Source: Cycas panzhihuaensis
Lineage: Eukaryota; Cycadophyta
Direction: 5' to 3'
DNA: 64,000 nt
Assembly (NCBI GenBank): GCA_023213395.1
Contig: CM041465.1
Location: 233,003,741 to 233,067,740 of the forward strand
Below, one piece after another: positions 54,475-64,000 of this stretch. Under the pieces are notes generated by a model that saw only the letters and a program-made list of their open reading frames with translations, did no database searches and was not told the origin of the DNA. The translations under genes were made by a program, and so were the position numbers. Every line of letters begins with the position of its first letter. Position 1 is the first letter of the stretch.

Positions 54475-55420
54475 TTACCAATGATTCTGCTTAGGATTTG
54501 TCATGTAACAAACAAGAATGCCGACAGAGTGTGCAATATCTAGCCTTGTATTGATAGTGTAGATGAGGCTACCTACAAGTTTCTTGTAGAGTGTTGTATC
54601 TGCCTCCGAAGTGTCACCATCAGTTGAGAGTTTGGTATTAGGGTCCATAGGTAAAACCACTAGTCGAGCATCTTCTAATTGAAACTTGGTTAGAAGATCA
54701 TTCATGTATTTTTCTTGGGAGAGGAAAAATTTTCTATTCTTTTGTGTTACTTCAATTTCCAAGTAATATTTTATCAAGTTGAGGTCAAACAATTCGAACG
54801 TTTTACGAAGGTCTTTTTTCAGCTAGCTTATTGCCTGTTCATTATTACCCGTTACTAGCATGACATCCACAAAGATTACGAGATAAGTGACTTTATCCTT
54901 ATGGTTCTTGATGAACAATGTTGCATCAATATCTTGGTAATCACAAACCTTGTATCTAAATTGCCTCATTCTTTCAGACAACTTGGCAAACCAAGCATGA
55001 GGGGCTTGTTTAAAGCTGTACAAGGACTTTTTGAGCCTGCAAACCTTATGCTCTTGACCTTTGATCTCATATCCTTTTGGCCAAGCCATGTAAATTTCTT
55101 TTTCAAGATCTCCATTGAGAAATACGGTTTTAATATCAAGTTGGTGGATTTTTCAACCCTGTTGAGCAGCCAAAGCCACAAGAGTTCTAATTGTAGGCCA
55201 CTTGGTTGTAGGTGCAAAGACTTTAGTGTAGTCGATGCCTTTCCTTGTGTTTTTCAAGGGTGCTGTCTGATCTATATTTGTTTTTTAACACCCATTTATT
55301 TTGAACTACCTTTTTGCCAAGTGGTAGATCAACGAGCTCCCATGTACCGTTCTTGATAAGAGATTGGTACTCTTCGTTCATGGCATTTCTCCAAACTCTA
55401 CGTTTTATAGCTTCTTGGTT
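54475..55420 (-). pseudogene. Cop-E reverse transcriptase
   Basis: Pieces: WELVDLPLGKKVVQNKWVLK (about 55330), YTKVFAPTTKW-like near 55200, IYMAWPKGYEIKGQEHKVC (55089), RLKKSLYSFKQAPHAWFAKL, and the catalytic loop YLVIFVDVMLVTGNN near 54860, with YVDD changed to FVDV. Then DLNLIKYYLEIEVTQKNRKF and AHSVGILVCYM. Loss of the second Asp would abolish polymerase activity. Confidence 0.9.
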
Positions 55421-56990
55421 TGTTAGGGGCTCTTCATTAATAGTAAGGTGCAGTTCTGCTGGTTCAAGTTCAGTATATAATGATTCTTGCATCCTTGCTC
55501 TATGGGCACTTCGAGTGCTAGTTTTACCCACCTCATCTGGTCGTATGTCCTTATTGAGTTGGCGGGCTTCTTGAGATCCTCGAGTTGGGAATGAGGTCCT
55601 CATTTCCTCAACTTCTTGGTTCTCATCTTGTGCATTAAAATGATTATTTTGTGAGGAGTATGTTGATGCGCTTGAGGAAGATGGTCCTTCTACCACTGTT
55701 TTGCCTTTGTCAACTGAAGGTGGAGAGGATGGTTCTTCAATAATGGCTCTACCTTTGTTAGCTCTGCTATCTTCAAATGATGGTGTTGGATGTGCACTCA
55801 TCAATTCAGAGTCACAACTTGTATCCTCCGAGGCTCTATTGTCCGCTTCTAATATTTGGACTAATTTATGTCTATCCCCCCCTCCCAAATTTTGGAATCT
55901 GAACATCATACTTGATAACATGATTATAGCGGCCTGAGGGTACTTTGGAGTCCAGTTTAAGTAACTGATCCTCTTTCTCCGCAAAAACGACATCTCTGGT
56001 TACAATAATTTTTCATTGTGAAGGTATAAAGACCTTATACCCTTTCTTATCCATAGGGTATTCAACAAACATGCCTTTAAGTGCCCTTGGCTGGAGTTTA
56101 TTTCGATCTGCATCCAGAATGTGGGAATAGCATGTAGAGCCAAAATTTTTGAAGTAGTCAATAATGGGGGCTTGTCCTGACCACTTTTCATTATGTGCTT
56201 GTCCTTCCTTTGATGGGCTAACAGCATTGATACAATAAACAACTGTCCAGATTGCTTTGGCCCATAGGTAGGTAGGTACATTTTTGTATACCAACATAGC
56301 CCAGGCCATGTTCATGATTGTCCTATTCATGCGCTCACCAACTCCAGTTTGTTGTGGGGTACTTGCTACTATTGTTTGATGCTTGATGCCATTGTCTCGA
56401 AGGTAGCTTTTAAGCTCATGTGAGGTATATTCGCCTCCATTATTAGTTCGAAGACATTTGAGTTGATAACTTAATTCCTTTTCAGTTAGGGCTTTGAATT
56501 CTTTGAATACACGAAAGGCTTCATCTTTCCTGTGTAGAAAAGCTACCCATACTTTTCTAGTGAAATCATCAATGAAAGAGATGTAATATAACTTGCCCTT
56601 CAGTGAAGGAATGTGCATTGGTCCGCACAGATCAGAGTGTACCAATTGTAATGGATGGCTCGATTTCCACTAACTTTTGGGAAAGGGTTGTCAATGAGAT
56701 TTGGCAATGACACAAACTTCACATTTAAAGGGCTTAGAGGAGAACTTTAGAAGATTTGAAAGGGTGTTAGAAAGATCTCTAAGTCTATCAATGTGAACAT
56801 GGCCCATGCAAGCATGCTAAAGAGCTTCTGGTGACAACGTTGGATGGGTCAAAAGGGAATTAAATGCAAATTCTTCATCGGCACAAGGGCTTTGGGCACA
56901 ATGGGCTTCATAAGATGGAGAGCCATTCAGTCGAAAGAGTTTGCCAGAGAGATGCCCAATCAAGACCACTTGATTAGTTGAAGGGTGAAT
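55421..56990 (-). pseudogene. Cop-E integrase and linker
   Basis: 56013-56645 is open: Asp in MVHSDLCGPMHIPSLKGKLY, FIDDFTRKVWVAFLHRKDEA, NNGGEYTSHELKSYLRDNGI (the RTDNGG Asp is now Asn), Glu in TGVGERMNRTIMNMAWAML and TYLWAKAIWTVVY. The C-terminal part and an acidic Ser-rich linker lie at 55421-55993. GAG-pre-integrase remnants lie to the right (56645-56990). Confidence 0.9.
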
Positions 56991-57002
56991 GACCTGGAGA
57001 GT

Positions 57003-57360
57003 CTAATCATTTGCGGTTACACTCAGATTAAATCCACGAGAGACAAGTGTGGATAAGGAGAGTAGGTTTTGTTTAAGATTGGGTATGTATAAGACATCAA
57101 GCAATGTAAAATCTTTTAAGCTTGGGAGTTTTAGGTGAATGTTACCAATTCCTTCAATAGGTTGTTGTGATTTATCAACCATGTGAACAATTCCTTGAAC
57201 ATTTGAGTCAAATGTTTGATATAGACTGCGATTGCACATCATATGTTGAGTTGCTCCTATGTCAATGATCCTTTGCCCTTCGATTGAAGCCACACTATTT
57301 GCAATTCCAATAGGGTTTCGCATTGGTGAAGGGAATTCACAAGTGATATATCCACATCAA
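57003..57360 (-). pseudogene. Cop-E aspartic protease
   Basis: 106 open codons: QRIIDIGATQHMMCNRSLYQ (DSGA changed to DIGA), GIGNIHLKLPSLKDFTLLDV and YIPNLKQNLLSLSTLVSRG. Typical copia protease followed by the GAG-pre-integrase link. Confidence 0.88.
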
Positions 57361-58468
57361 GTTTCAAAGTATCTCTTTGGTTGGTCAATGGCATTTGATG
57401 CTGAAGATCCCTTAATTCTTTGAAAGTGTGCTTGAACAAAACCTGCACCACTAAAGGATTCTTTACAAGTTTTTTCAACATTATGAGCTCCATGTTTTGA
57501 TTGGAGCTTGGCCAACTTATAAGTGGTAGTTTTGCAGTCTTTTGTTAAGTTTTCTTACAGTTACACCGATCACACATAATAGTTTGATTACCAGTCTTTG
57601 AAGAGTTTCTGGTTTGGCCTGATTGTTTTGCTCTTTGTTGAGGTGGCCCTTGGCTTTAAGACTGTTGAGGTTGTGACTGAGGGTTTGATCGACCTTGTGG
57701 ACAATTGCCTATGTTTCTTCCTCTTCTTCTTGCTTCGTTTCCTCTGCCACGAGAGGGACCTTGATTTTTTGTGTAGCAAACTTCTTCTTCCACCTCAAAG
57801 GCTGCATCTGGAAGAGATTCAGAGGCTACAAAGTTGATATCAAAGGTCTTGTCAAATTCAATGAACTTTTCGGCAAGTGCTTTGAATTTGAGTGTCTTCA
57901 ATGTTCCACTAGATTGAAGACTTCTAAGCAAGTTTTTATAATCAGGGACATGTAGACATGACTGGATCAAGAATGCCCAAGTGATACATTGGGTCTTAAA
58001 ATCTTTATCAATTGTTTGTTTTATTGGTTGAAAGAGATTTATTGTCTCATGAACTCGTCCCTTTTGCATTTTTAATTTGTTCATTTTTAAAACAAGGTAA
58101 ACAAATTCTAAATCTGATTTGGTATCGAAGTTCTTCTTGAGAACTTCAAGGACCTTCCAGGCTGTATCATATTGCTCTTCATTAATCAAGTTGTGCAATG
58201 AGTGATCAGTAACCAATAGAATTCCTGCATGAATCTTTTCATCATCTATCTCCCATTGTAGTTTGGCTGTAGCATCTATAGGAGTTGTTGGGGCAGATTC
58301 ACTGGAAGCAAGTGTTGTAGCTGTTGCTGGTATGATGTGTTTAGGCTGCAAATGGGCTCTCCAAAGGCCTTCATATTTTGCAACATTTTTAACTCCAATG
58401 TACCACAAATCCCAATTTTCTTTGCCTTTCAATATGCAGTTAACATTCTGCTTGAATTGAGATGACAT
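57361..58468 (-). pseudogene. Cop-E gag
   Basis: Start chosen at 58468 (MSSQFKQNVNCILKGKENW), although the frame is open to 58582. UBN2-type core: DLWYIGVKNVAKYEGLW, YDTAWKVLEVLKKNFDTKSD and LVLKMNKLKMQKGRVHETIN. Basic tail: GPSRGRGNEARRRGRNIGNC. A zinc knuckle was expected near 57560; only a CDRC-like trace with Cys and His residues remains there. Open for about 270 codons. Confidence 0.88.
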
Positions 58469-60440
58469 GGTGATGATGATGAAGTAGAAGAGATGATAAA
58501 AGTATGTACCACTGACACGTGTGGCTAATACACTTGACGCAACAGGGATGTAGAAATGAATGCTATGATGAGAAACAAGCAATGATTAAGTATTTTTCAA
58601 CAACTATAAAAAATGAGCATAAGCAATGATGCAAGAATGATGCCTAATGTAGAGTTGGCAAAGAGTGGTGATGTGTCTTGCCACTAACCTCTAACTTATG
58701 TCCAAATGTAGGTGAGGTTTCGATGCATAAGGCTTCTAGTATACGATTAGGGTCTTCACCCGCGATACCCACAGCTGCGCTTGGTGATGAAATCCAAGTC
58801 ACAGTGGAGCCTAGGTACTCCTAGTCCTCTCCCAGTTCATCAGTGAGCAGTTATATACCTCCTCTGAAAAGTCAAACTATACGTGCGTATCCCATGGCTA
58901 TGACGGATATTGGACCAGGTTAATTTTAATCTTGCATTAAGGTTTTCAGTTTTTCCGAGTAGTTATCAGGATTATCCCTGATTGGAAGCCGTAGGTATGG
59001 ATAACCTGTCCCTCGGATTATCCTTGATTGGAGGTCGTAGGTATGGCCAACCTGTCCCTCCACCACTATTCCGATTAAGACCAAACCCAGTATGAAATTC
59101 ACACCTCCCTTAAGGCCTGGACTTCAGCCAACCGTGGTCTATTTCAACAAAGACGAGTGTGTGCACAAGTCAAAAACTAGCGGTATAAAGCGTATGGATG
59201 ATATTCCTTTTAGGAATAATATAAGTTGTTTTCGAATAACTGAAAACTGAAATGGAAAGTTGCCAAATGTGCTTGTTTGCTCTAATGGTGTTGCTGCTTT
59301 TGTGATACTTTATGCTATGTGTGCAAATAGAAAAAACATGCTAGATTTAGCAGGGGAACTGGATGTTGCTTTCGATCCAAGGTTTTTCTTGCTTTAGTAC
59401 AATGTTTCCAAATATGTTTTTGGAAATTTCAATACAAAAGCCACAATGAGCTAAAAGGCAGATCAACTTGTCGCTAAAATACTAACTTTTTTAAATCTAT
59501 ATGCATGTTATTTTGCCCTATTATGTGATTTTTTCACAAAATTTACAAATAATGATAAATGGGCAAAGTTTTCTAAAAATTACAAATATGAAGGCCTAAA
59601 TGATGAAATTTGAATTTATGTCAGAAGGAAAGAGTGTTCGGAATGTTGTTTCTGATAGAGTTGTGAAGTTAAATTTCTGAAAAAGCATAAAAAAAGTTTG
59701 CTAAAAAAAAACACAAAAGCAGAATCTTGCCAGATCCACTGTCTCAGAATCTAAACTTCAATATGTCAAAATTTGTGTTTTGACACGTACATCAACTTTT
59801 CTTTTTGCACCATCTCCAAAATCAGCCAAACAATTGCTCAAAATGCCCTTACAATGTACTTTGTGGGGTTGAGTAGGCAAATTCAGCATCCGTGAGAAAA
59901 CTGCATAGATCTCACTAACCAGTGAATGAAATTTGATGAGATTTGTCTCAAAATAATCTTAAGACATAAATCTACCAGATCCCTCAATAAAACTTTTAGA
60001 TTTTTAGCTTATAATTAAAAGATTTCATTGGAAAAAGTGTTTTAAGTCATTTATCTACAAATTTTATCCTTTTGTCTCAGCCAAAACTCGTTGTTGCAGA
60101 TTGAATCTAAAGTTGCTCTAGAAGACAAAAATGATCCTCTAGTCAAGGTGACCCTGCATGCCAAATTTCATCAAAATTCGAGATGGTCAAAATTTTCATA
60201 AAATTTTAGGCCTTTGATGCATCCGAGACTGTTTTGGTAGTTGAACGACTTTAAAAACCTGTATTCTTCACCTCTGAAAATTCTGCACACATAGAGAAAG
60301 CAACAACATACAAAGTACTGTACTTTTAATCTCTCAAAATATTAAAAATAATGAATGCACTGTCAATACTTGACATTAAAGGTGAAGGAGAGGCAAAATG
60401 ACTCCATGCAAATGGAATGGAGCGAATAGATCCCCTTTTA
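58469..60440 (-). other. Cop-E leader, about 2 kb
   Basis: Untranslated region between primer site and gag. It includes a moderately GC-rich block (about 58735-59110) with a perfect-period 46-bp tandem repeat (58970-59015 and 59016-59061, about four mismatches), then AT-rich sequence. No ORF of note. Confidence 0.75.
58970..59061. repeat. 46-bp tandem repeat in Cop-E leader
   Basis: Two adjacent units both start GGATTATCC and end CTGTCCCTC. Confidence 0.88.
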
Positions 60441-60452
60441 GCTCTGATACCA
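60441..60452 (-). other. Cop-E primer binding site
   Basis: Exact TGGTATCAGAGC on the minus strand, next to the 5' LTR. Confidence 0.92.
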
Positions 60453-60454
60453 CA

Positions 60455-60765
60455 CGAAGGAAAAATGGATCTAGGGAATAAATCACTCACATGCACACAA
60501 TAGCAATGGAGAATGAAAAAGAGATGAAACAAGATATGAGAGCAAGCTTGGAGGTGAGAATGAATAATGACTCCCTCTTTGAGATTTCGCTTTTTATTAT
60601 TGAGGGTGAGCATTAGGGTTAGGATTTTCCTGCCTAATGACATGAACCCAAAATTACATCTAAATGCACATGAAGTGCATTTCACTAAGAGATTAACGTT
60701 AACAATATATCCTAAAGTCATGTAATTAATCTACACAAATGACCTTGATACATTAACCTCTTTTG
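60455..60765 (-). repeat. Cop-E 5' LTR
   Basis: 311 bp, pairs with 53170-53471. It has about 8 extra bases (TTTATTAT) near 60592. The first base on the plus strand is C instead of T, and the outer end is TG instead of CA. Confidence 0.9.
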
Positions 60766-60770
60766 GTTTT

Positions 60771-60939
60771 TTGTGAGTTGTTTCTTAGGCTCTTAGGATC
60801 CTGCCATTTTGTTTGGCGTTCTGATTTTTTTGGATCTCAGTTCTATTTCGTTTTTTGTTGTCTTTCTTGGGTGGAAGGGTGGGTCAAAATTTCCTTCCCT
60901 TTGGAAAAAATTCCCTTAAAATTTCCACTTCGAAACGAA
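60771..60939 (-). other. Gyp-D leader remnant
   Basis: Short untranslated region between the Gyp-D primer site and the Cop-E insertion; gag resumes at 53164. Confidence 0.7.
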
Positions 60940-60951
60940 GCTCTGATACCA
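60940..60951 (-). other. Gyp-D primer binding site
   Basis: Exact TGGTATCAGAGC on the minus strand, two bases from the LTR. Confidence 0.93.
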
Positions 60952-60953
60952 CT

Positions 60954-61425
60954 TGTAACGATTCTTTCATCAAAATGATGCAAAATGGAGCAAAACGTAG
61001 CCAATTTATAGAAAACAGAATTCAAATAGCAATTTTCTTGTATGAAAATATTTAGATGAAATGTATAACAAATATAAATCAAAGTACAACTACTGAAATT
61101 AAGATCAAATTGCGTTCAAAATACAAATAGATGATAAAAAAGGTACCGATACACTTGTAAAGTTCGTTGAGCCCTTCGAGGTGGGGATCCTCCTCCGAAA
61201 ATGTAGCCCTAAGGCTGAAATTCTGCACTTGCCAAAGGCCGAAATTGGAGAGGAAAACCTGCATACAATGATGATCAAATGACCCCAAAGGGTCCCTATT
61301 TATAGGCACACCAATTGGAATAATGGAAGTTGGCCAGAGAGATAAAAGATGCACCCAAAACTGCAATTAGAAGTTGGCCACAACTTTGTATAGGAGTCTG
61401 CCAAACTTAAGACAAGGTCGTTTTA
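60954..61425 (-). repeat. Gyp-D 5' LTR
   Basis: 472 bp pairing with 48302-48771. The outer end reads TA instead of CA. A TATA box (CTATAAATA on the minus strand) lies at 61297-61305. Confidence 0.92.
61297..61305 (-). promoter_or_regulatory. TATA box of Gyp-D 5' LTR
   Basis: CTATAAATA on the minus strand, kept in both LTRs. Confidence 0.6.
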
Positions 61426-61430
61426 TTAGA

Positions 61431-63116
61431 ACTTTTTTAGCGGCTTGATTTGGAGGCCCAACTTGATTGTTGTTGGGTTGTTGATGAAATTGTGTATGTT
61501 GTTGCTATCGGTTAATATTGATACTTTGGCATTCTTGATGCTCCTCTCAAAATGTAGTGTTTGAAGAGTACTTTTTGTTCCAGTGATTGCCTACAACAAT
61601 ATTTGCACATTTTAAATATTCATTTCATGTAGTAATTTTTGTATTTCTATTTCATCCTCCTTTTGATGATTGCACCTTTTGTTGTTGCTCCTCTTATATC
61701 GGCACGTCCATCTTTGTCCATCTCTTCAGTATTAAGCATATAGACTTTCTTTGTTAGGCATTTATGATCACGACTCCATTTGTTGTTGTAATTGAAACAT
61801 GTTCCTCTTCGAAGGTGTTTTTCTTTTGGCAACTTGTTTTCTATAGGACTGCTTATCTTTTATTTCCTTAGAGGTAGATTGGCCCTGGACCTTGATTGTT
61901 GCCAATCAAGTCTATTGCTTTGTCCTATAGGCTTGAAGCAATCATTTTGTTATACATAATTTTGGCATGTTTTTGAAAATTCTTCCTCTTTCTTCCCTTA
62001 GAGTTTCTACATTCGATTTTCTAAGTCAGAATTTGATAGTGTCTTTGAGGCCTCTAATATATACTTCTAGTAATAAGTCTGTGTTAATGTTTTATGTCAT
62101 TGTGCTTCATAGATTTTGAAATTTTTTTGTGCGGGCTTGGATGGTACTAGTTTATTATAATCGTTTTAGTTAGGAGAAATAATTCCTACTCCAAGTGTCC
62201 TCATACTATTCTATTAAGGAGGATTTTACAAAATTACAATTGTAGTGATTTATTCCATGATAATCATTGCCCACCAATGAAACCATTTGATTGCTTTTCG
62301 ACATAGGTGAAGGGATGGAACCAATATTTTTTCTTTTTTTGATCTTGGTTGTATTTCAAACTACAAATCCATCTGGATGATCCAACTTTGAATATCCTTT
62401 GATTGATTTATTTGAGTCACATTTTTCGAAAGGAATTTGGAATTCTTGAGACCATGGTTAGATCTAATTTTCCTATCTTCTTCTTTCTTTTGGGGGTGAA
62501 AATTCTCCTTCTTGTTGGAGGGTCTTGCGTCATCCTTGTTGTCATTAGATTCCGGCCTTATAATCCTTGTATGACTTTATGCATGAGGTCAAATTTTCTT
62601 TTGACTTTTTTGTTTTTAATTTTTTTTTCCTACCCTCATTACATCAATTTGAGTTGTTATTTCATTCTTTATTTATTTGGTTATGCATGCTAACCATTTC
62701 GTTGTTTGAAGTATCCACTCTTTGAGTGATGTCTTCTATTAATCTTGAAGTGTGGTTCACCATCTTGCTTAGTGCAAGTGTCTTCTTGGGTCTCAATTCC
62801 ATTCTAGGGAATTTTTTTTTTTTTTTCTATCCTTTTTATGCACTAAAGTAACTCTAATATTTGCTACTTGGATTGTTGTTCACAACATACTGCTTATTGG
62901 AAAATGAATTATCCAATAGTTTATGACTTTCGACTGCCAATTTTCTGATTTTCTAAATGTAGAATTTTAGCAAGTTTAGAATTTCTAAGTGTAGAAGCAA
63001 AGTTTGATTGAAGAATTTTGAATTTTGATTAAGAATTATAGATTTCTATTTTGCTAAAATGGTTGTTTGATTACTAAAAACCTTGATTTTCATAACTGAA
63101 TGGTTTTGATAATGAG
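61431..63116 (-). pseudogene. Gyp-B gag, zinc knuckle and protease N-terminal part
   Basis: Reading leftward: a leader and gag in poor frames (about 63000-61850), the zinc-knuckle region at 61647-61832 (LRRGTCFNYNNKWSRDHKC, with CxxC reduced to one Cys), then the protease approach with ILTDSNNIHNFINNP-like sequence near 61490-61530. Continues at 48296 after Gyp-D. The gag core is only weakly recognisable. Confidence 0.65.
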
Positions 63117-63128
63117 GCTCTAATGCCG
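63117..63128 (-). other. Gyp-B primer binding site (worn)
   Basis: CGGCATTAGAGC on the minus strand, three changes from TGGTATCAGAGC. Confidence 0.7.
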
Positions 63129-63132
63129 CTTA

Positions 63133-63644
63133 TGAGAATCCCGATGGGGATTTACAACCAATTAACAACAACACAGATTCTAAGCTATTTTTCAGAGCAT
63201 ATCCACGTATACCATGCAACATTATGACGAGTAAAATAACAGATCTCAAACCATTCACTAAAAATACTAATCATAGAAACAATAATCACAACTCCATATT
63301 ATTCATAAGAGAGTCAAAATCTTACAAATGTCGAATAACATAGAAATGCCCCCTCTTTGAGTCGAGGTGTCCCCCTAGAGTAGATGCCAACTAGGGTTGG
63401 AAAATAGCAAATTGAATGTCTTCCAATTCTAATTTTGGAATGAGGGTGAGATGCTCTATATATAGGTGAAGAAACAGAAGTTGGTTTTTTATATAGGAAG
63501 TTGGCTAGAATCTAAAGAAAAGAAGTTGGCCAGGCTTAAGAGGTAGTCGGCCAAAAAAAAAAAGAAAACGCTACATAGAAGTCAGTTTTATATAAGAGGT
63601 TAGCTAGAATCTTAAGAGGAAGTCGACCAGGAAAAAATGCTACA
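63133..63644 (-). repeat. Gyp-B 5' LTR
   Basis: 512 bp matching 28047-28483, plus an extra tandem copy of about 70 bp near the outer end (about 63500-63575 versus 63576-63644), each copy ending GCTACA. TATATATA at 63457-63464 is the probable TATA box. Confidence 0.85.
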
Positions 63645-64000
63645 TTTGCCAACATGAAGTTAGAGGGATGTTAACTTGCTCTGATATTTTTAAATGTGAA
63701 ACCAACAAGATGGCGAGTAGAGTTGATGCCTTTTCATAGTGAAAACAACAGAGATGATGAGTAGATCTAGTATCAAACGGGTGTGTTGTAGGGTGAAGGG
63801 ACGACTTTCAGTCAAGTGATGTGGCCCTTAAGAAAGGTATGGAGCTTAGGTACAAATTGATGTGATCCTGCAGGAGGTTAAGGAAACCTGGTAAACAATT
63901 AGTATGACCATAGAGAAGGGGATGTGGGTACTAATCCTATAATATACTCAGAAATTGTAGATGAGACAAAGTTTTGTACAAGGCTTTTTGGCTTGCATAT
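63645..64000. other. Unassigned right flank
   Basis: No gene or element recognised. Confidence 0.5.

Larger units (their letters stand above)
53170..60765 (-). mobile_element. Cop-E: Ty1/copia element inside Gyp-D
   Basis: LTRs at 53170-53471 and 60455-60765 (302 and 311 bp). Exact duplication GTTTT (53165-53169 and 60766-60770) just before Gyp-D gag. Primer site at 60441-60452 (minus), purine tract at 53472-53482. On the minus strand: a 2-kb leader, gag, protease, integrase, RT, RNase H. It is a different lineage from Cop-A, C and D. The outer right terminus reads TG where CA is expected. Confidence 0.93.
48302..61425 (-). mobile_element. Gyp-D: Ty3/gypsy chromovirus inside Gyp-B, containing Cop-E
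   Basis: LTRs at 48302-48771 and 60954-61425 (470 and 472 bp, by eye about three dozen differences). Duplication TCAGA (48297-48301) / TTAGA (61426-61430) splits the Gyp-B protease. Primer site at 60940-60951 (minus). A purine-rich stretch lies at 48773-48795 inside the 3' LTR edge. On the minus strand: gag, zinc knuckle, protease, RT, RNase H, integrase, chromodomain. The net length is about 5.5 kb without Cop-E. Long stretches of pol remain open. Confidence 0.93.
28047..63644 (-). mobile_element. Gyp-B: old Ty3/gypsy chromovirus hosting five other elements
   Basis: LTRs at 28047-28483 and 63133-63644 face a polypurine tract (28484-28494) and a worn primer site (63117-63128). Between them the minus-strand gag, protease, RT, RNase H, integrase and chromodomain are found in order once Gyp-C, Cop-C (with Cop-D) and Gyp-D (with Cop-E) are removed. 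The net element is about 5.9 kb. No matching target duplication was found at its own ends (TACTA left, TTTGC right), so a terminal rearrangement or heavy mutation is likely. It is the oldest readable insertion in this half of the window. Confidence 0.85.

Overview
This window looks like nuclear heterochromatin from a large plant genome. The evidence is wall-to-wall Ty1/copia and Ty3/gypsy LTR retrotransposons with plant-type initiator-Met primer sites (TGGTATCAGAGC), two tiny TRIM/SMART elements, and a plastid DNA fragment (trnS-GGA plus the 3' part of rps4) captured inside a retroelement. A gymnosperm is a plausible source given the density and age spread of the elements, but the sequence does not prove it. 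I found no host protein-coding gene, no rRNA and no CRISPR array. Almost every coding region is broken by stops and frameshifts.

Layout. Positions 1-2741 are old flank with one likely copia LTR relic (688-1148). Positions 2742-13528 hold Gyp-A, a minus-strand non-chromovirus gypsy element with target duplication GGTAT; it carries a second gag-like module between protease and RT and an extra ORF after integrase. TRIM-1 (2916-3216) sits in its 3' LTR, and the sister LTR preserves the empty site. Positions 14606-27562 hold Cop-A (copia, plus), split in its integrase by Cop-B (18508-25205, copia, minus, duplication AAAAT). Cop-B is itself split by the plastid insert (about 20960-22148) and by TRIM-2 (22594-22917).

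Positions 28047-63644 are one old minus-strand chromovirus, Gyp-B, stretched to about 36 kb by insertions: Gyp-C (29335-31584, plus, internally deleted, duplication AATTG/AGTTG); Cop-C (32246-46634, plus, TTTGC), which contains its close relative Cop-D (38496-45554, plus, CATTG); and Gyp-D (48302-61425, minus chromovirus, TCAGA/TTAGA), which contains Cop-E (53170-60765, minus, GTTTT). Exact target duplications and rejoining reading frames make the order of events readable. LTR divergence by eye (about 1.7% for Cop-D, about 4% for Cop-C, about 7-8% for Gyp-D) fits the nesting.

Function. Each full element encodes or once encoded gag, protease, integrase, reverse transcriptase and RNase H, in copia order (PR-IN-RT-RH) or gypsy order (PR-RT-RH-IN). 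They replicate through an RNA primed by a host tRNA at the PBS, with plus-strand priming at the polypurine tract. The TRIMs encode nothing and would need proteins supplied by others. The best preserved enzyme is the Cop-C reverse transcriptase (37038-38495), with an intact YVDD motif. The most unusual items are the two extra modules of Gyp-A, the plastid insert, the paired TRIMs, and the CpG-rich repeated leader and missing polypurine tract of Cop-D.
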